64,000 nucleotides of DNA from Empedobacter sp036647415 (GCF_036647415.1 NZ_JAVXKG010000013.1:4248-68247); one strand, 5' to 3'; numbered from the stretch's first letter, positions 1 to 8,581 are shown. Notes: generated by a model from the sequence alone, not told the origin. A program made the numbers and translations.

Positions 1-437
1 TTATGATAATTGTTCACCATAAATTGAGCTAAATAATGACTACTGCCAATAAAAACATCTTCATGTTTATCTATTACAAATAAATCTAAAGCGGAGTTCA
101 ATAGTTCTTTAAATAAATTAAAATCAATATTCAGAGTTTCTATTATTTCTGAATATGCATTACTAGCAATTAAATTGCTGTTTAATAGTTCATTAAATTG
201 ATCTTCAGAAAGATTCTCATATTCAAATATGTCGTTTTCGTTCTCAAAACGTTCAACATATCCGGATAGACAAATGAAATTTGATATAAGTTTTTTATCT
301 CGAGCCGAGATTAGAATATCGTCTTGATCAACTATTGAAAATTGATGAAGAAATTCTTTTAAAACGTTAGCAACTGTAAATTCTAAGTTTTCTATTTGCT
401 TACATACTACGTAAGACTTTTCATTTAAAATACTCAT
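1..437 (-). CDS. Hypothetical protein, cut by the window edge
   Basis: An open frame reads on the minus strand from an ATG at 437 to the first base of the window without a stop, giving at least 145 residues that begin MSILNEKSYVVCKQIENLEF. It is acidic, rich in Asn, Glu and Leu, and shows no signal peptide, membrane segment or motif that I recognise. Its C-terminus lies outside the window. It sits downstream of the defence genes on the same strand, so it probably belongs to the same accessory island. No function is proposed. Confidence 0.6.
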   Translation of the reverse strand, partial: MSILNEKSYVVCKQIENLEFTVANVLKEFLHQFSIVDQDDILISARDKKLISNFICLSGYVERFENENDIFEYENLSEDQFNELLNSNLIASNAYSEIIETLNIDFNLFKELLNSALDLFVIDKHEDVFIGSSHYLAQFMVNNYH

Positions 438-466
438 AAATATATAAATTTGAAAGTTACATTTTG

Positions 467-481
467 GGCATGAGAAGCCCT
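467..481. other. Short hairpin in the gap before the left-edge gene
   Basis: GGGC and GCCC flank a 7-base loop. It lies about 30 bases upstream of the start of the left-edge gene (minus strand). It could be a weak terminator for the HTH gene at 570-845 or a leader hairpin. The stem is only 4 bp. Confidence 0.25.
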
Positions 482-569
482 GTCCAGATTATCATTATTG
501 ATATTGGATACTTTTTTAATTATTAAAATTCAGTTTAATAAAAGGTCGTTTAAACCAATATAAGTGAGG

Positions 570-845
570 TTAGTTTAATTTATTACTTAGAAGTTTCTGT
601 TCGATTTCAGAGCGTAAGTAATAGCGTTTGTTACCCAGTCCGTACTGAGAAATTATTCCTTTAGTTGTCCAACGATAAAGTGTGCTTAAATCTATTTTTA
701 AGATTCTTGCAGTTTCTTCTCGAGTAAGAAATTCAACTTCCATTGTCAAGATCTCTTTTTGTTGGTTAATAGTTTTTTCTACTATTGTTTTGATCTTTAT
801 AATAAGATCATCTGCGTCTACATTGTAGAGTGTTAATGTGTTCAT
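570..845 (-). CDS. Small helix-turn-helix DNA-binding protein (MerR/excisionase-like)
   Basis: The product is 91 aa from the ATG at 845; a TTG at 872 would add nine residues but is less likely. The C-terminal half (FLTREETARILKIDLSTLYR, then WTTKGII) reads as a winged HTH of the HTH_17/excisionase type, followed by RYYLRSEIEQKLL, where the wing and last helix are expected. The N-terminal half is a predicted helix. Proteins of this family act as excisionases or as small regulators of integrated elements in Bacteroidota. It is separated from the upstream operon by a strong terminator at 891-917, so it is its own unit. Its target is unknown. Confidence 0.75.
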   Translation of the reverse strand: MNTLTLYNVDADDLIIKIKTIVEKTINQQKEILTMEVEFLTREETARILKIDLSTLYRWTTKGIISQYGLGNKRYYLRSEIEQKLLSNKLN

Positions 846-881
846 AACTGTTTTCTTAATTTGTTGATGCAAAGATTTATC

Positions 882-917
882 AAAAAAAAATGTGGAAAGC
901 TAAAAACGCTTTCCACA
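882..917 (-). terminator. Intrinsic terminator of the defence operon
   Basis: A perfect 10-bp stem (TGTGGAAAGC at 891-900 with GCTTTCCACA at 908-917) has a 7-base loop. On the minus strand it is followed by a run of nine T residues (882-890). It lies just after the stop of the 318-aa gene, so it closes the mod-res-318 transcript. Confidence 0.85.
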
Positions 918-944
918 CTTTTTAAATAATTGTTAAACAGTAGT

Positions 945-1901
945 TTATTTTTTATTCTTAAGAAATAAACCTAATTTTTTTCGGGGAGTTCCTTCCATCT
1001 CTTTTCTCATTAGGCTATTAAGATTTTCGATATAAGATTCAGCTATTCTTTTATATGAAGGAGATACGGACTTAACTAGGTATGATTTTCTTACTGTTCT
1101 ATTAGTGCAACCTAGTAAGTCAGCTATAAAATCTTCAATTTTACTGTCTTCAATTTGATAATTGACTTTTAGTTGATCAATTATTCCCATTTTTTCTAAC
1201 ATGTAAATCTTTAGAGCAAAATCACCGTCGCCTTTTGAATCGAATTTTAGATTACTAAATGATTTTTTAGTTTTAAATTTTTTCTTTAAAAATTTTACAA
1301 CTTCATTTTTGTGATATAAATGTTCGTGAAATTTATTAAAGTCAAAAAAGCTATATTTTTCAATATCATTCTCCCAGTTATTTAAATTATATTTTTTTAA
1401 AAAGCTTGTGAAATAGAAGTTTTCATTTAAAAACTCATTGATATAATCATCTACTAAAATATAATCGACAAATATTTCTTTAGTGTATTCTTTTAAAATA
1501 TTTTTAATATTAACTTTAGTAACGGCAGCGTCTTCGGTCTTTATTTTTTTTAGATATCTGCCTACTAATCCGTATAGTTCATATAAATATGAAATTAAAG
1601 ATTTGGTTGAATCAGTATCTTTTCTGCTAATTTGAAAATCGAGCGGTTTATTAATGTTTCTAACGGATAGTTGATAACTTTTTAAAATTGCTTCAGCATT
1701 ATTTATTGAGTATTCTTCTTCTAATTCAGATAATATTGTTAGGTGTGAAATACTTTTTTCATTAAATAAAATAGCTTCTTTTAAAAATTTACGTTCGTTG
1801 TAATCTTCATTTTGAATAAGCCATTGATTCAGTTTCGAAGTGTAATTAAGCTCTAGATCACTTACGTCTTCAAAATTATATAGTTCTTCTTTATTAAACA
1901 T
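945..1901 (-). CDS. Unrecognised 318-aa protein coupled to the Res gene
   Basis: The protein is 318 aa, Lys/Glu/Asn-rich and predicted largely helical, with no signal peptide or membrane segment. Near the C-terminus the stretch IEDFIADLLGCTNRTVRKSY looks like a small HTH-like segment, followed by a basic tail ending KKLGLFLKNKK, so nucleic-acid binding is possible (inference). The start ATG lies 3 bp after the stop of the Res gene and the strong terminator follows its stop, so it is the last cistron of the mod-res operon. I do not recognise the family. It could be a specificity, immunity or regulatory partner of the R-M genes, or a passenger. Confidence 0.65.
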   Translation of the reverse strand: MFNKEELYNFEDVSDLELNYTSKLNQWLIQNEDYNERKFLKEAILFNEKSISHLTILSELEEEYSINNAEAILKSYQLSVRNINKPLDFQISRKDTDSTKSLISYLYELYGLVGRYLKKIKTEDAAVTKVNIKNILKEYTKEIFVDYILVDDYINEFLNENFYFTSFLKKYNLNNWENDIEKYSFFDFNKFHEHLYHKNEVVKFLKKKFKTKKSFSNLKFDSKGDGDFALKIYMLEKMGIIDQLKVNYQIEDSKIEDFIADLLGCTNRTVRKSYLVKSVSPSYKRIAESYIENLNSLMRKEMEGTPRKKLGLFLKNKK

Positions 1902-1904
1902 AGA

Positions 1905-4595
1905 TTATTTTGTTAGGAACTTATTTAGTAAGTATGCAAAATTTATTGTTTTATTAATTTCGTCGTGTGGAATTAAAACATAATACCATGGTTTTCCTCC
2001 GTTTTCAAGATTGTTTTCTGTTGCGTATTTACAATATATTTTTGCTGCATCAGCTTTTTGTAATACATCGGAATCTTGCATTTTATCTTTCGATTTTGGT
2101 TCAACCATATAAATTGCATCTTCAGTTTCAACTACAAAATCCGGTTCGTAACGTTTAGAGTTATTATCCCAATAAATACGGAATTGATTGCTTGCCGGTC
2201 TTAACCATTTTACTACTGTACTATCATTCTCAAGTACAAATGCTAATTCTTTTTCTGTGTTTGAATCAAACTTGTATTCAAAATGACATGCTTTTTCAAA
2301 ACCTGTAAATACATACTTTGGTACTAAACTAACAGGTGAGATAGTATCTCTATAATCTTTAAAACCATTATTATCTAATGCCTTAAAATTATGTGATTCT
2401 ATTTTGGTAAATGGTAATACGTTTGGTTTTTCGTAGTTGCTGTATTCAATTTTGAAATGGTTTTTCATTTGAAGGTAGATACGATCAGCAATGGTTTTCT
2501 TAAATTGAAATACTGCTTTTTTCATATCTTTTTCATCTGAATTACTAGCTTCTATTGCACCATAGGCTTGTTTTGCTAGCTTATGTAATAATTCAGCATT
2601 ATCATCATAATCTACATCCGAATAATTTAATAATTCTACAATGATATTATTGATAGGATTACCATAATTACCACTAGAAACAGCTCTAAGAGTTTCTATA
2701 TCTTTTTTATCAGATAAACTTTGTCTTAAAATTTCATCATCGAATGCTTTAAGCTGAAATCCGGAAATATCTAAATCAAAATCTTCAAAATAAGCATGAG
2801 CATCCCCTTGAACTAAGTCCATACGAGGTATTTCAATAATTTGTTTTTTGTAATTAGAAACTACTGTTTCATATATTGTTTCAGCTTCCTTTACAATGTC
2901 ATCAGCAAATAAATTACCTTGTCCTTGATTGAATGTCTCTTTTAACTGCTCAATAACTTTAGCTTTCGCTTCGGGTTTAGCAAAATCTTCAACTTTCTTT
3001 ATCTCTGGAATTTTATTTAATGTAGGTAAAACAGAAATAATAGCCTTTTTAGCATCAACTTGATTTTGGGCTGTCTGTTTTTCTTGTACATCAACAATCG
3101 CATCAACTTTTGCTTGCTCTTCTTCAATTTCTTTTTCAGCTTTCGATACAGATGTTGTAGCAATAGTTTTCTCTTTTACTTCATCTTCATCAAATTCAAT
3201 AAATGAAATCTTATTAAGAATAGATTCTGGATTTTGAGCTTCAGCAATAACTGCATCAAAATTATCATGAGCGATTACCGTTAATTTATCTATATTAGCT
3301 TCCCCTGTACGCTTACCACCAAAAGGCAAACGCAATCCACGACCAATCGTTTGCTCAATTAAAACTGATGCATTTGCAGCACGTAAAGGCACAATTGTGT
3401 ACAGGTTAGAAACGTCCCAACCTTCTTTGAGCATATTCACGTGAATAACAATTTCTATCTCGTTCTCTGGATTTTCTAACGAAACAAATAATTGCTCTAT
3501 TTCTTCATCTTTTTTAGTAGAAGAATCGATTTGTAAAACTTTACCGATGTATTGCCCATCGTAAAAAGTAGATGAGTTGATATAATCATAAACCGCTTTA
3601 GCATGGGTAATATCTTTACAAACCACTAAAACAAAAGGTTTTACGACTTTTTGATCGTTATTTAGTGCGTATAATTCTAGATCCGTTTTGGTTTGTTGGT
3701 GAATAGAAATGGCATCTTCTAACTTCACTTGCTCTATTTTTTCTGAACTTTCACCTTTTGGATCGAAGTTTTTACGTTTAGCAATGGTAGGATTTTTCAC
3801 ATACAAACCATCTGCTAATGCTTTAGCTAAGGTATATTCGTAAACGATGTTTTTAAACGGTTTTCCTTTTTCATCAGTTGGCGTAGCGGTTAATTCAATC
3901 CCGAATACAGGATTTAATTCATCAATCGCTTTTTTAGAAGCATCTGCATGGTAACGATGTGCTTCGTCCATTAATACGACTAGATCATCTAAAGATGATA
4001 AATGTTGCCAATACGATTCGCCAAGATATTCTGATAAACGTTTCATCTTAGGTGCTAATGCTACACCACCTTTTTTCTGACCTTTGTTGTCTGAATTGAA
4101 TTTAGAGATATTAAAAATATTAATACGTACTTCTGATTCGTTGAACAAAGCCCCTTGCTGTGCATAATTATCTCCAGTAATAATTACAGGACGATTGTGT
4201 ACAAATTCTGATATACCATTGAAAACATATTTGCTGTATGCTGGATCTCCAAAATCTTTGATTAGTTTTTCGTAAATGGTTAAGTTAGGTGCTAGAATAA
4301 AGAAATTCTTCACTCCTTTGGTTAAATACAAATAGGTAATGATAGCCCCCATTAAACGTGTTTTACCAACCCCCGTAGCTATATTGTGGGTGATGGAAGG
4401 AAATGCACGCTGAAAATCTGTACAAGAAGGATACAAGCCTTTTATGACTTGTAAATCTTCCTGAACAGTAGTATTTCTTTTCGTTTTATTTAGAGGAATA
4501 TGATCTGCTATGGTTGCTGTAACTTCTAACGCTTCTGCTAAAGGTAAACGCAACGATAAACGTTGTTTTATTTGGTTAATAGTGTTTTGATTCAT
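1905..4595 (-). CDS. res: Type III restriction enzyme Res-like subunit (SF2 helicase plus nuclease)
   Basis: This 896-aa protein has the layout of type III Res subunits. Walker A is ATGVGKT at about residues 73-79, the Walker B/DEAH motif is LMDEAHRY near 208, and helicase motif VI is QTIGRGLRLP. Close to the C-terminus, PDFVVETEDAIYMVEPKSK fits the PD-ExK nuclease motif of the family. With Mod it would translocate on or survey DNA and cut unmodified sites. Its start lies 2 bp after the downstream Mod fragment and its stop is 3 bp before the 318-aa gene, so the three are co-transcribed. All key motifs are intact, so a functional nuclease paired with a broken methylase would need an explanation. 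Confidence 0.9.
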   Translation of the reverse strand: MNQNTINQIKQRLSLRLPLAEALEVTATIADHIPLNKTKRNTTVQEDLQVIKGLYPSCTDFQRAFPSITHNIATGVGKTRLMGAIITYLYLTKGVKNFFILAPNLTIYEKLIKDFGDPAYSKYVFNGISEFVHNRPVIITGDNYAQQGALFNESEVRINIFNISKFNSDNKGQKKGGVALAPKMKRLSEYLGESYWQHLSSLDDLVVLMDEAHRYHADASKKAIDELNPVFGIELTATPTDEKGKPFKNIVYEYTLAKALADGLYVKNPTIAKRKNFDPKGESSEKIEQVKLEDAISIHQQTKTDLELYALNNDQKVVKPFVLVVCKDITHAKAVYDYINSSTFYDGQYIGKVLQIDSSTKKDEEIEQLFVSLENPENEIEIVIHVNMLKEGWDVSNLYTIVPLRAANASVLIEQTIGRGLRLPFGGKRTGEANIDKLTVIAHDNFDAVIAEAQNPESILNKISFIEFDEDEVKEKTIATTSVSKAEKEIEEEQAKVDAIVDVQEKQTAQNQVDAKKAIISVLPTLNKIPEIKKVEDFAKPEAKAKVIEQLKETFNQGQGNLFADDIVKEAETIYETVVSNYKKQIIEIPRMDLVQGDAHAYFEDFDLDISGFQLKAFDDEILRQSLSDKKDIETLRAVSSGNYGNPINNIIVELLNYSDVDYDDNAELLHKLAKQAYGAIEASNSDEKDMKKAVFQFKKTIADRIYLQMKNHFKIEYSNYEKPNVLPFTKIESHNFKALDNNGFKDYRDTISPVSLVPKYVFTGFEKACHFEYKFDSNTEKELAFVLENDSTVVKWLRPASNQFRIYWDNNSKRYEPDFVVETEDAIYMVEPKSKDKMQDSDVLQKADAAKIYCKYATENNLENGGKPWYYVLIPHDEINKTINFAYLLNKFLTK

Positions 4596-4597
4596 AG

Positions 4598-5227
4598 TTA
4601 ATCAAATAATGATTTTTGGTTATTTTCCTTTGTATCAACTACTTCCTCGCCATTTTCAATTTCTTCTTCTACATCGTAGTCTTCTTGGTTATCTTCTTGT
4701 GGTATGTTGACGATATTTAAACTATAATCGTCTTTACCGAATTCGCAACGGTCTAATAACAACTGCGGTATTTTTTTGATGGTAATGTTTGGAAACTTGT
4801 TTTTACATTCTGTTTGAAATGCTTTGCAACAAACTAATAAACTCTCACCTGCTTGCATATCTTCTGCAATAGCTTCTAACTGCTGAACGGTAAGAAATTG
4901 TGTGGTAGTGAAAATAAAATCTTGCTCTGATGAGTTTCCTTGTTTCCAGAATTGCGTTTCGCTTGGGTTGTATTTAAAACCTTCTTGTTTTGCCATGGCA
5001 GCGGCTAACATATCGGCATTGTACTCATCGGACATAATCCATTGCCCAAATTTGTCTTTCTTTAATAAACTTGGGGCTAAAGTATAAAACTTGAAGCCAC
5101 CGCCACCTTGCCAATTGACTGCTTTAGAGATACCACCTTGCTCACCATCTACCACTTGTTTAAGACGTGGATAACAATGCGTAATAGCGTGTTCTCCTAA
5201 CTCAATACCAATGTATTTACGCCCCAT
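4598..5227 (-). CDS. mod: Type III-like DNA methyltransferase (Mod), C-terminal part
   Basis: This 209-aa frame begins MGRKYIGIELGEHAITHCYP, which is the stretch that normally follows methyltransferase motif I in adenine-specific Mod proteins. It is in the same frame as the upstream part: the upstream stop TAA is immediately followed by this ATG. The two pieces plus one codon would give a 593-aa Mod. The C-terminus is acidic and ends KSLFD. It may be made by translational re-initiation at the TAAATG junction, or it may be the dead tail of a gene broken by one substitution (AAA to TAA is the simplest reading). Confidence 0.8.
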   Translation of the reverse strand: MGRKYIGIELGEHAITHCYPRLKQVVDGEQGGISKAVNWQGGGGFKFYTLAPSLLKKDKFGQWIMSDEYNADMLAAAMAKQEGFKYNPSETQFWKQGNSSEQDFIFTTTQFLTVQQLEAIAEDMQAGESLLVCCKAFQTECKNKFPNITIKKIPQLLLDRCEFGKDDYSLNIVNIPQEDNQEDYDVEEEIENGEEVVDTKENNQKSLFD

Positions 5228-6379
5228 TTAATGAGCCACAGCCGCCGTAGTTCCCGATCCTAAAAACGAATCTAAGACTAGATCACCTTTATTAGATGCA
5301 AGGTGAATTACTCTTTCTATTAGTCTTTCAGGCTTTGGAGTTGAAAATGGATTTTTATCATTGAATTTTAAAGTCTCTTGTCTTGCATTACGATTTTCTC
5401 CTACATCCTGATAATGCCACACTGATTTCGACACAATACCTTTATCTTCAATTTCTGATAAAAAACGTTTTATACAAGGTTTATTACTGCCATTTTTACC
5501 GAATGTAATTCTATTGTCCTTAAGTAGATCGTTGAATTTTTCTTCGAAATATACCCAAGCCCTTCCTTTTGCAGGATAAACTACATTCCCTGCAGGAGTT
5601 GTAATTGGATATAATGCTTTTTCAGATACTGTTTTAACTGTCATATCTCCTGGAAACCATGGACCTCTGCCATAAATTTTTCCATGTTTATCTACACCGT
5701 CAAATTCATCACTGTTTTTATATATAGAATTCTGTTCTTCTGTTCTAGGCAGTCTATTTGGTCTCCATATATCCTTATTTTTTGCATATACCAAAATATG
5801 ATCATGACTATCAGATATCCATTTTGCATCATTTTGTGGTGAAGATTTTTTTTCCCAAATTACATTTATTACAAAGTTTCTCCTTCCAAAAACCATATCA
5901 CATAGTACCTTTAGATAATGGCATTCATCATCATCTATTGAAATCCAAATAGAGCCATCATCGGCTAATAAAGTTCTTAGAATCTCTAAACGAGGTTTCA
6001 TTAAATTTAGCCACAAAGAATGTTCAATACCATCATCATAATGCTCAAAAGCATTACCAGTATTGTATGGTGGGTCTATATAGATGCATTTAACCTTACC
6101 TGCATAGTCTTGTTCTAAGGCTTTTAATGCTAATAGGTTGTCGCCATGTATCAGCATATTGTCTGGAACATGATTTTGAGGATTACTAGGATTGCCAGGA
6201 TTATTTTTTGAATGATTATAACTATTATTGTTTCCCCAAGGAGCTGGTTTTCCTTTATCTTTTCCTTCCCAATAGCTGTATTCTGGGTTTTCTATTAAAA
6301 TACGAGGTTCAAGCTTGGGTTCTTCACCTTTGCCAATCCACGTTAATTCTAATTTTTGTAAGTTTTTATTTTGAGCCAT
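5228..6379 (-). CDS. mod: Type III-like DNA methyltransferase (Mod), N-terminal part ending at an in-frame stop
   Basis: The 383-aa product is a beta-class N6-adenine methyltransferase. Catalytic motif IV DPPY lies at residues 102-105, and the SAM-binding motif I comes later, as DSFLGSGTTAAVAH at the very end (370-383), the order expected for type III Mod. A variable region between the two would read the target sequence. The frame ends in TAA directly before an ATG that continues the family sequence, so motif I is kept but the following strand and helix are encoded by the next frame. The start ATG at 6379 is the only good one. It is the first gene after the repeat-rich 540-bp gap. Confidence 0.85.
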   Translation of the reverse strand: MAQNKNLQKLELTWIGKGEEPKLEPRILIENPEYSYWEGKDKGKPAPWGNNNSYNHSKNNPGNPSNPQNHVPDNMLIHGDNLLALKALEQDYAGKVKCIYIDPPYNTGNAFEHYDDGIEHSLWLNLMKPRLEILRTLLADDGSIWISIDDDECHYLKVLCDMVFGRRNFVINVIWEKKSSPQNDAKWISDSHDHILVYAKNKDIWRPNRLPRTEEQNSIYKNSDEFDGVDKHGKIYGRGPWFPGDMTVKTVSEKALYPITTPAGNVVYPAKGRAWVYFEEKFNDLLKDNRITFGKNGSNKPCIKRFLSEIEDKGIVSKSVWHYQDVGENRNARQETLKFNDKNPFSTPKPERLIERVIHLASNKGDLVLDSFLGSGTTAAVAH

Positions 6380-6469
6380 AGTGTGTTACTATAATCTTTA
6401 TTTTGTTGTTAAAATAGTCTTGAACATGATTTAGAGATTTTAGGATGGACAGGATTCGTGCTTTTTTAT

Positions 6470-6558
6470 CCCTAATCTTCCCTAGATTGCCCTAAGTTTA
6501 TCCCTAATCTTTCCGAAGTTCAACTAAAGTTTGTCTAAAATTGGAAAAGTTTGTCTAA
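6470..6558. repeat. Helically phased CTAA-like repeat array
   Basis: CTAA or close variants start at 6472, 6482, 6492, 6504, 6514 (CGAA), 6524, 6535 and 6555. The mean step is close to 10.4 bp, the pitch of DNA, so all copies face the same side of the helix. On the minus strand the first four read TTAGGG or CTAGGG. This suggests a multi-site protein-binding array upstream of mod. Confidence 0.5.
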
Positions 6559-6703
6559 AAATATTCTTTGGTTACTCATTAGATAAACTTAATACCCAAA
6601 TAGGCTTTCTTGTAGAACCCTGATTAACAATAGAATAATCCTTATTATGCATTGTCTTTTTCATTGCTTTACATCACCTAAGTATCCCAAAGTCTATTCC
6701 TAT

Positions 6704-6777
6704 CTTTCCTGAGTTTTCCTGAAATATTCTCTTTTAAAACACTGAAAATCATTTATTTGTATTTTATAATTGTTAAA
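6704..6777. repeat. Imperfect 75-bp direct repeat, copy 1
   Basis: This copy begins CTTTCCTGAGTTTTCCT and contains CTGAAAATCATTTATTTG. It matches the copy at 6815-6891 with scattered substitutions. The offset is about 111 bp. Confidence 0.7.
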
Positions 6778-6814
6778 CAAACCCCTTTTCCCTTTCCTAA
6801 TCGTACCCTAAGTT

Positions 6815-6891
6815 CTTTCCTGAGCTTTCCTAAAATATTTTATTGCAAAATGCTGAAAATCATTTATTTGCATTTTATTATTATCTGATAA
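6815..6891. repeat. Imperfect 75-bp direct repeat, copy 2
   Basis: This copy begins CTTTCCTGAGCTTTCCT and contains CTGAAAATCATTTATTTG. It is the second copy of the repeat in the gap upstream of mod. Confidence 0.7.
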
Positions 6892-6918
6892 ATCTCTTTT
6901 TTCTTTCCTAAACCTTTC

Positions 6919-8580
6919 CTAGTCTTTCCTAATTTTCACCCATTTTGATTCCGTACGAGAGCCCACATTGTGAATGCTATCCTTCATGCCCTGTAATAGG
7001 TTGTCTATTTTCTTTTTTCTTTGCTTTTCATCCAAATAATCAGGGAGTTTATCCATCAACAATTGATTAATTTCTGATCTTGAAGCAAATCCATGATGCT
7101 CAATATGCTTTAAAACAAATGACTCAAGCACTTCTTTATCTAATCCTTTATTTCGGGTATATTCGGCTTTTCGGTTGGTCAATTCTGCAATTTTTGCCGA
7201 TATAAAATAATTAGGTTTTCTGCCGTCAATCAAGCCCTTGGTGCGCAGCATTTTGGCTGCAGCATCTGTAATAGGTGTTTTTTTCTGTATTCGATCCAGT
7301 AAAATCACTTGTGTAAGGTCTAATCCATCTTTATTTTCTATCAGCAATTTTGAATAATTTTCGTCAATAGAATGACCATATATTTCTAAAATGACTTCGT
7401 TTCCCTTAGACTTGCTATAATCAGGTAATGGAAAATATCGCTCTTTTTGGCTTTTCAGCATTTTGAAAATACCATAGCCCATTGAATCTATCATATTCAG
7501 ATTGACCATAGCTTCTACCAACCATTTATTACGGTAATTCTTAGGTGTTTTCTCACCTAAAAAATAATCCTCAGCATTTCCTTCAAAAAAACCACCTGCA
7601 TTTTCAAATATCAATTTGTTTATTTTTTCAGTAACTATAATTCTAGAATTTAAACTATAATCTTGATGTGCAATACAATTGTTTAAAGCTTCTAAAATAC
7701 TTTCGTTATCGTATTTAGGTACTTCAATAGAAATTAATTGATTGGTTGGAAAAAACTTATAGTTGACATTTCTGATCTTAGCTAATACCTCATTTACTGC
7801 TAGAAACAGTGGCATAGAAAAATGCTCGTATGCTTTTTCTTCGGTATCTAATTTCCAAGTGATTTGAGCTACTTTAGGAGACAATAAATGTGATGCTTCT
7901 GATTTACCCAATAATATTAAGGCTGTATTAGTGACCTTACCGTTAATGGTTACTTTAAGTTTATCGAGAAATACTTCATTAGTCCAATTGTCTATTTCCT
8001 TATAAAAAGACTTGTTTTTGTTTTTTTCTTTATAAATATCTCTTGCTTTTTGAATAGCGTAAGTATCTAAATCTTCTAAAGTGGCATTAGGTACGATTTC
8101 TGCTGACCAATCAATATGAGAATTTAAAATTGCTCTCATACGATCTGGATATTTTTTTAATTCAGTAAGACTAGAAGCTACTCTTATATAGGCTTCATTT
8201 TCAAAAGAAACAGGGATATTTTGAGCAGCAGATATTTTAAATATTTCTATTTTATTACCATCATAATCACAAACAAAATGCTGAAAATGTACCGAAGGAC
8301 TAAGGTTTCTACGAATGTAAAAATCTAAGTCACTTCCTTTCTCTTTTTTATTGATGTAATTATAGTTTGTACCTACAATATCCAAAGTTTCATCTTTAAT
8401 ACCAAAGACTAAATAACCAAAAGGCACATTATTATAATTAGCAGCGTTGGCTAGCCCAGAAATGTATCTACCCAAGCGTTGTGCATCTGTTGCATCACCT
8501 TGCTTAAATTCAAGCCATTCTAATTCTTTGCCTTGTTGGAGCAATTCATTAACTAATGTTATTAATTCTTCGTTTGTCAT
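6919..8580 (-). CDS. AlbA/Schlafen-domain ATP-binding protein
   Basis: The protein is 553 aa. The N-terminal region (about residues 15-150, with LEFKQGDATDAQRLGRYISG and FGYLVFGIKD) is an AlbA_2/Schlafen-type domain. A HATPase_c_4-type segment follows around residues 310-360 (EALNNCIAHQDYS, then KLIFENAGGFFEGN). The C-terminus is helical and probably a winged helix. Such proteins are annotated as transcriptional regulators or ATP-binding proteins and are frequent in defence islands. The ATG at 8580 was chosen over an upstream start at 8607 because it lies 1 bp after the SNF2 stop, which implies translational coupling. It is likely a working partner of the SNF2 helicase (inference). Confidence 0.85.
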   Translation of the reverse strand: MTNEELITLVNELLQQGKELEWLEFKQGDATDAQRLGRYISGLANAANYNNVPFGYLVFGIKDETLDIVGTNYNYINKKEKGSDLDFYIRRNLSPSVHFQHFVCDYDGNKIEIFKISAAQNIPVSFENEAYIRVASSLTELKKYPDRMRAILNSHIDWSAEIVPNATLEDLDTYAIQKARDIYKEKNKNKSFYKEIDNWTNEVFLDKLKVTINGKVTNTALILLGKSEASHLLSPKVAQITWKLDTEEKAYEHFSMPLFLAVNEVLAKIRNVNYKFFPTNQLISIEVPKYDNESILEALNNCIAHQDYSLNSRIIVTEKINKLIFENAGGFFEGNAEDYFLGEKTPKNYRNKWLVEAMVNLNMIDSMGYGIFKMLKSQKERYFPLPDYSKSKGNEVILEIYGHSIDENYSKLLIENKDGLDLTQVILLDRIQKKTPITDAAAKMLRTKGLIDGRKPNYFISAKIAELTNRKAEYTRNKGLDKEVLESFVLKHIEHHGFASRSEINQLLMDKLPDYLDEKQRKKKIDNLLQGMKDSIHNVGSRTESKWVKIRKD

Positions 8581-8581
8581 A

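Larger units (their letters stand above)
6380..6918. other. 540-bp gene-free gap with phased CTAA repeats upstream of mod
   Basis: No credible coding frame is present on either strand. Short YCTAA/CTGA words recur with 9-12-bp spacing, four CCC runs sit at 6470-6504, and two copies of a roughly 75-bp imperfect repeat lie at 6704-6777 and 6815-6891. The gap probably holds the promoter and control region of the mod-res-318 operon, but no clear TAnnTTTG element was found in it. Confidence 0.6.

Noticed and set aside
1967..2158. Plus-strand frame of 63 codons inside res
   Set aside because: It lies wholly opposite a gene with complete family motifs and has no promoter or family; the same holds for other frames opposite real genes.
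5215..5240. Frameshift or phase-variable tract as the cause of the split mod
   Set aside because: Both parts are in the same frame and there is no homopolymer or short tandem repeat at the junction; a single nonsense substitution explains it.
6380..6918. CRISPR array
   Set aside because: The two 75-bp copies and short words do not have constant repeats with unique spacers, and no cas gene is nearby.
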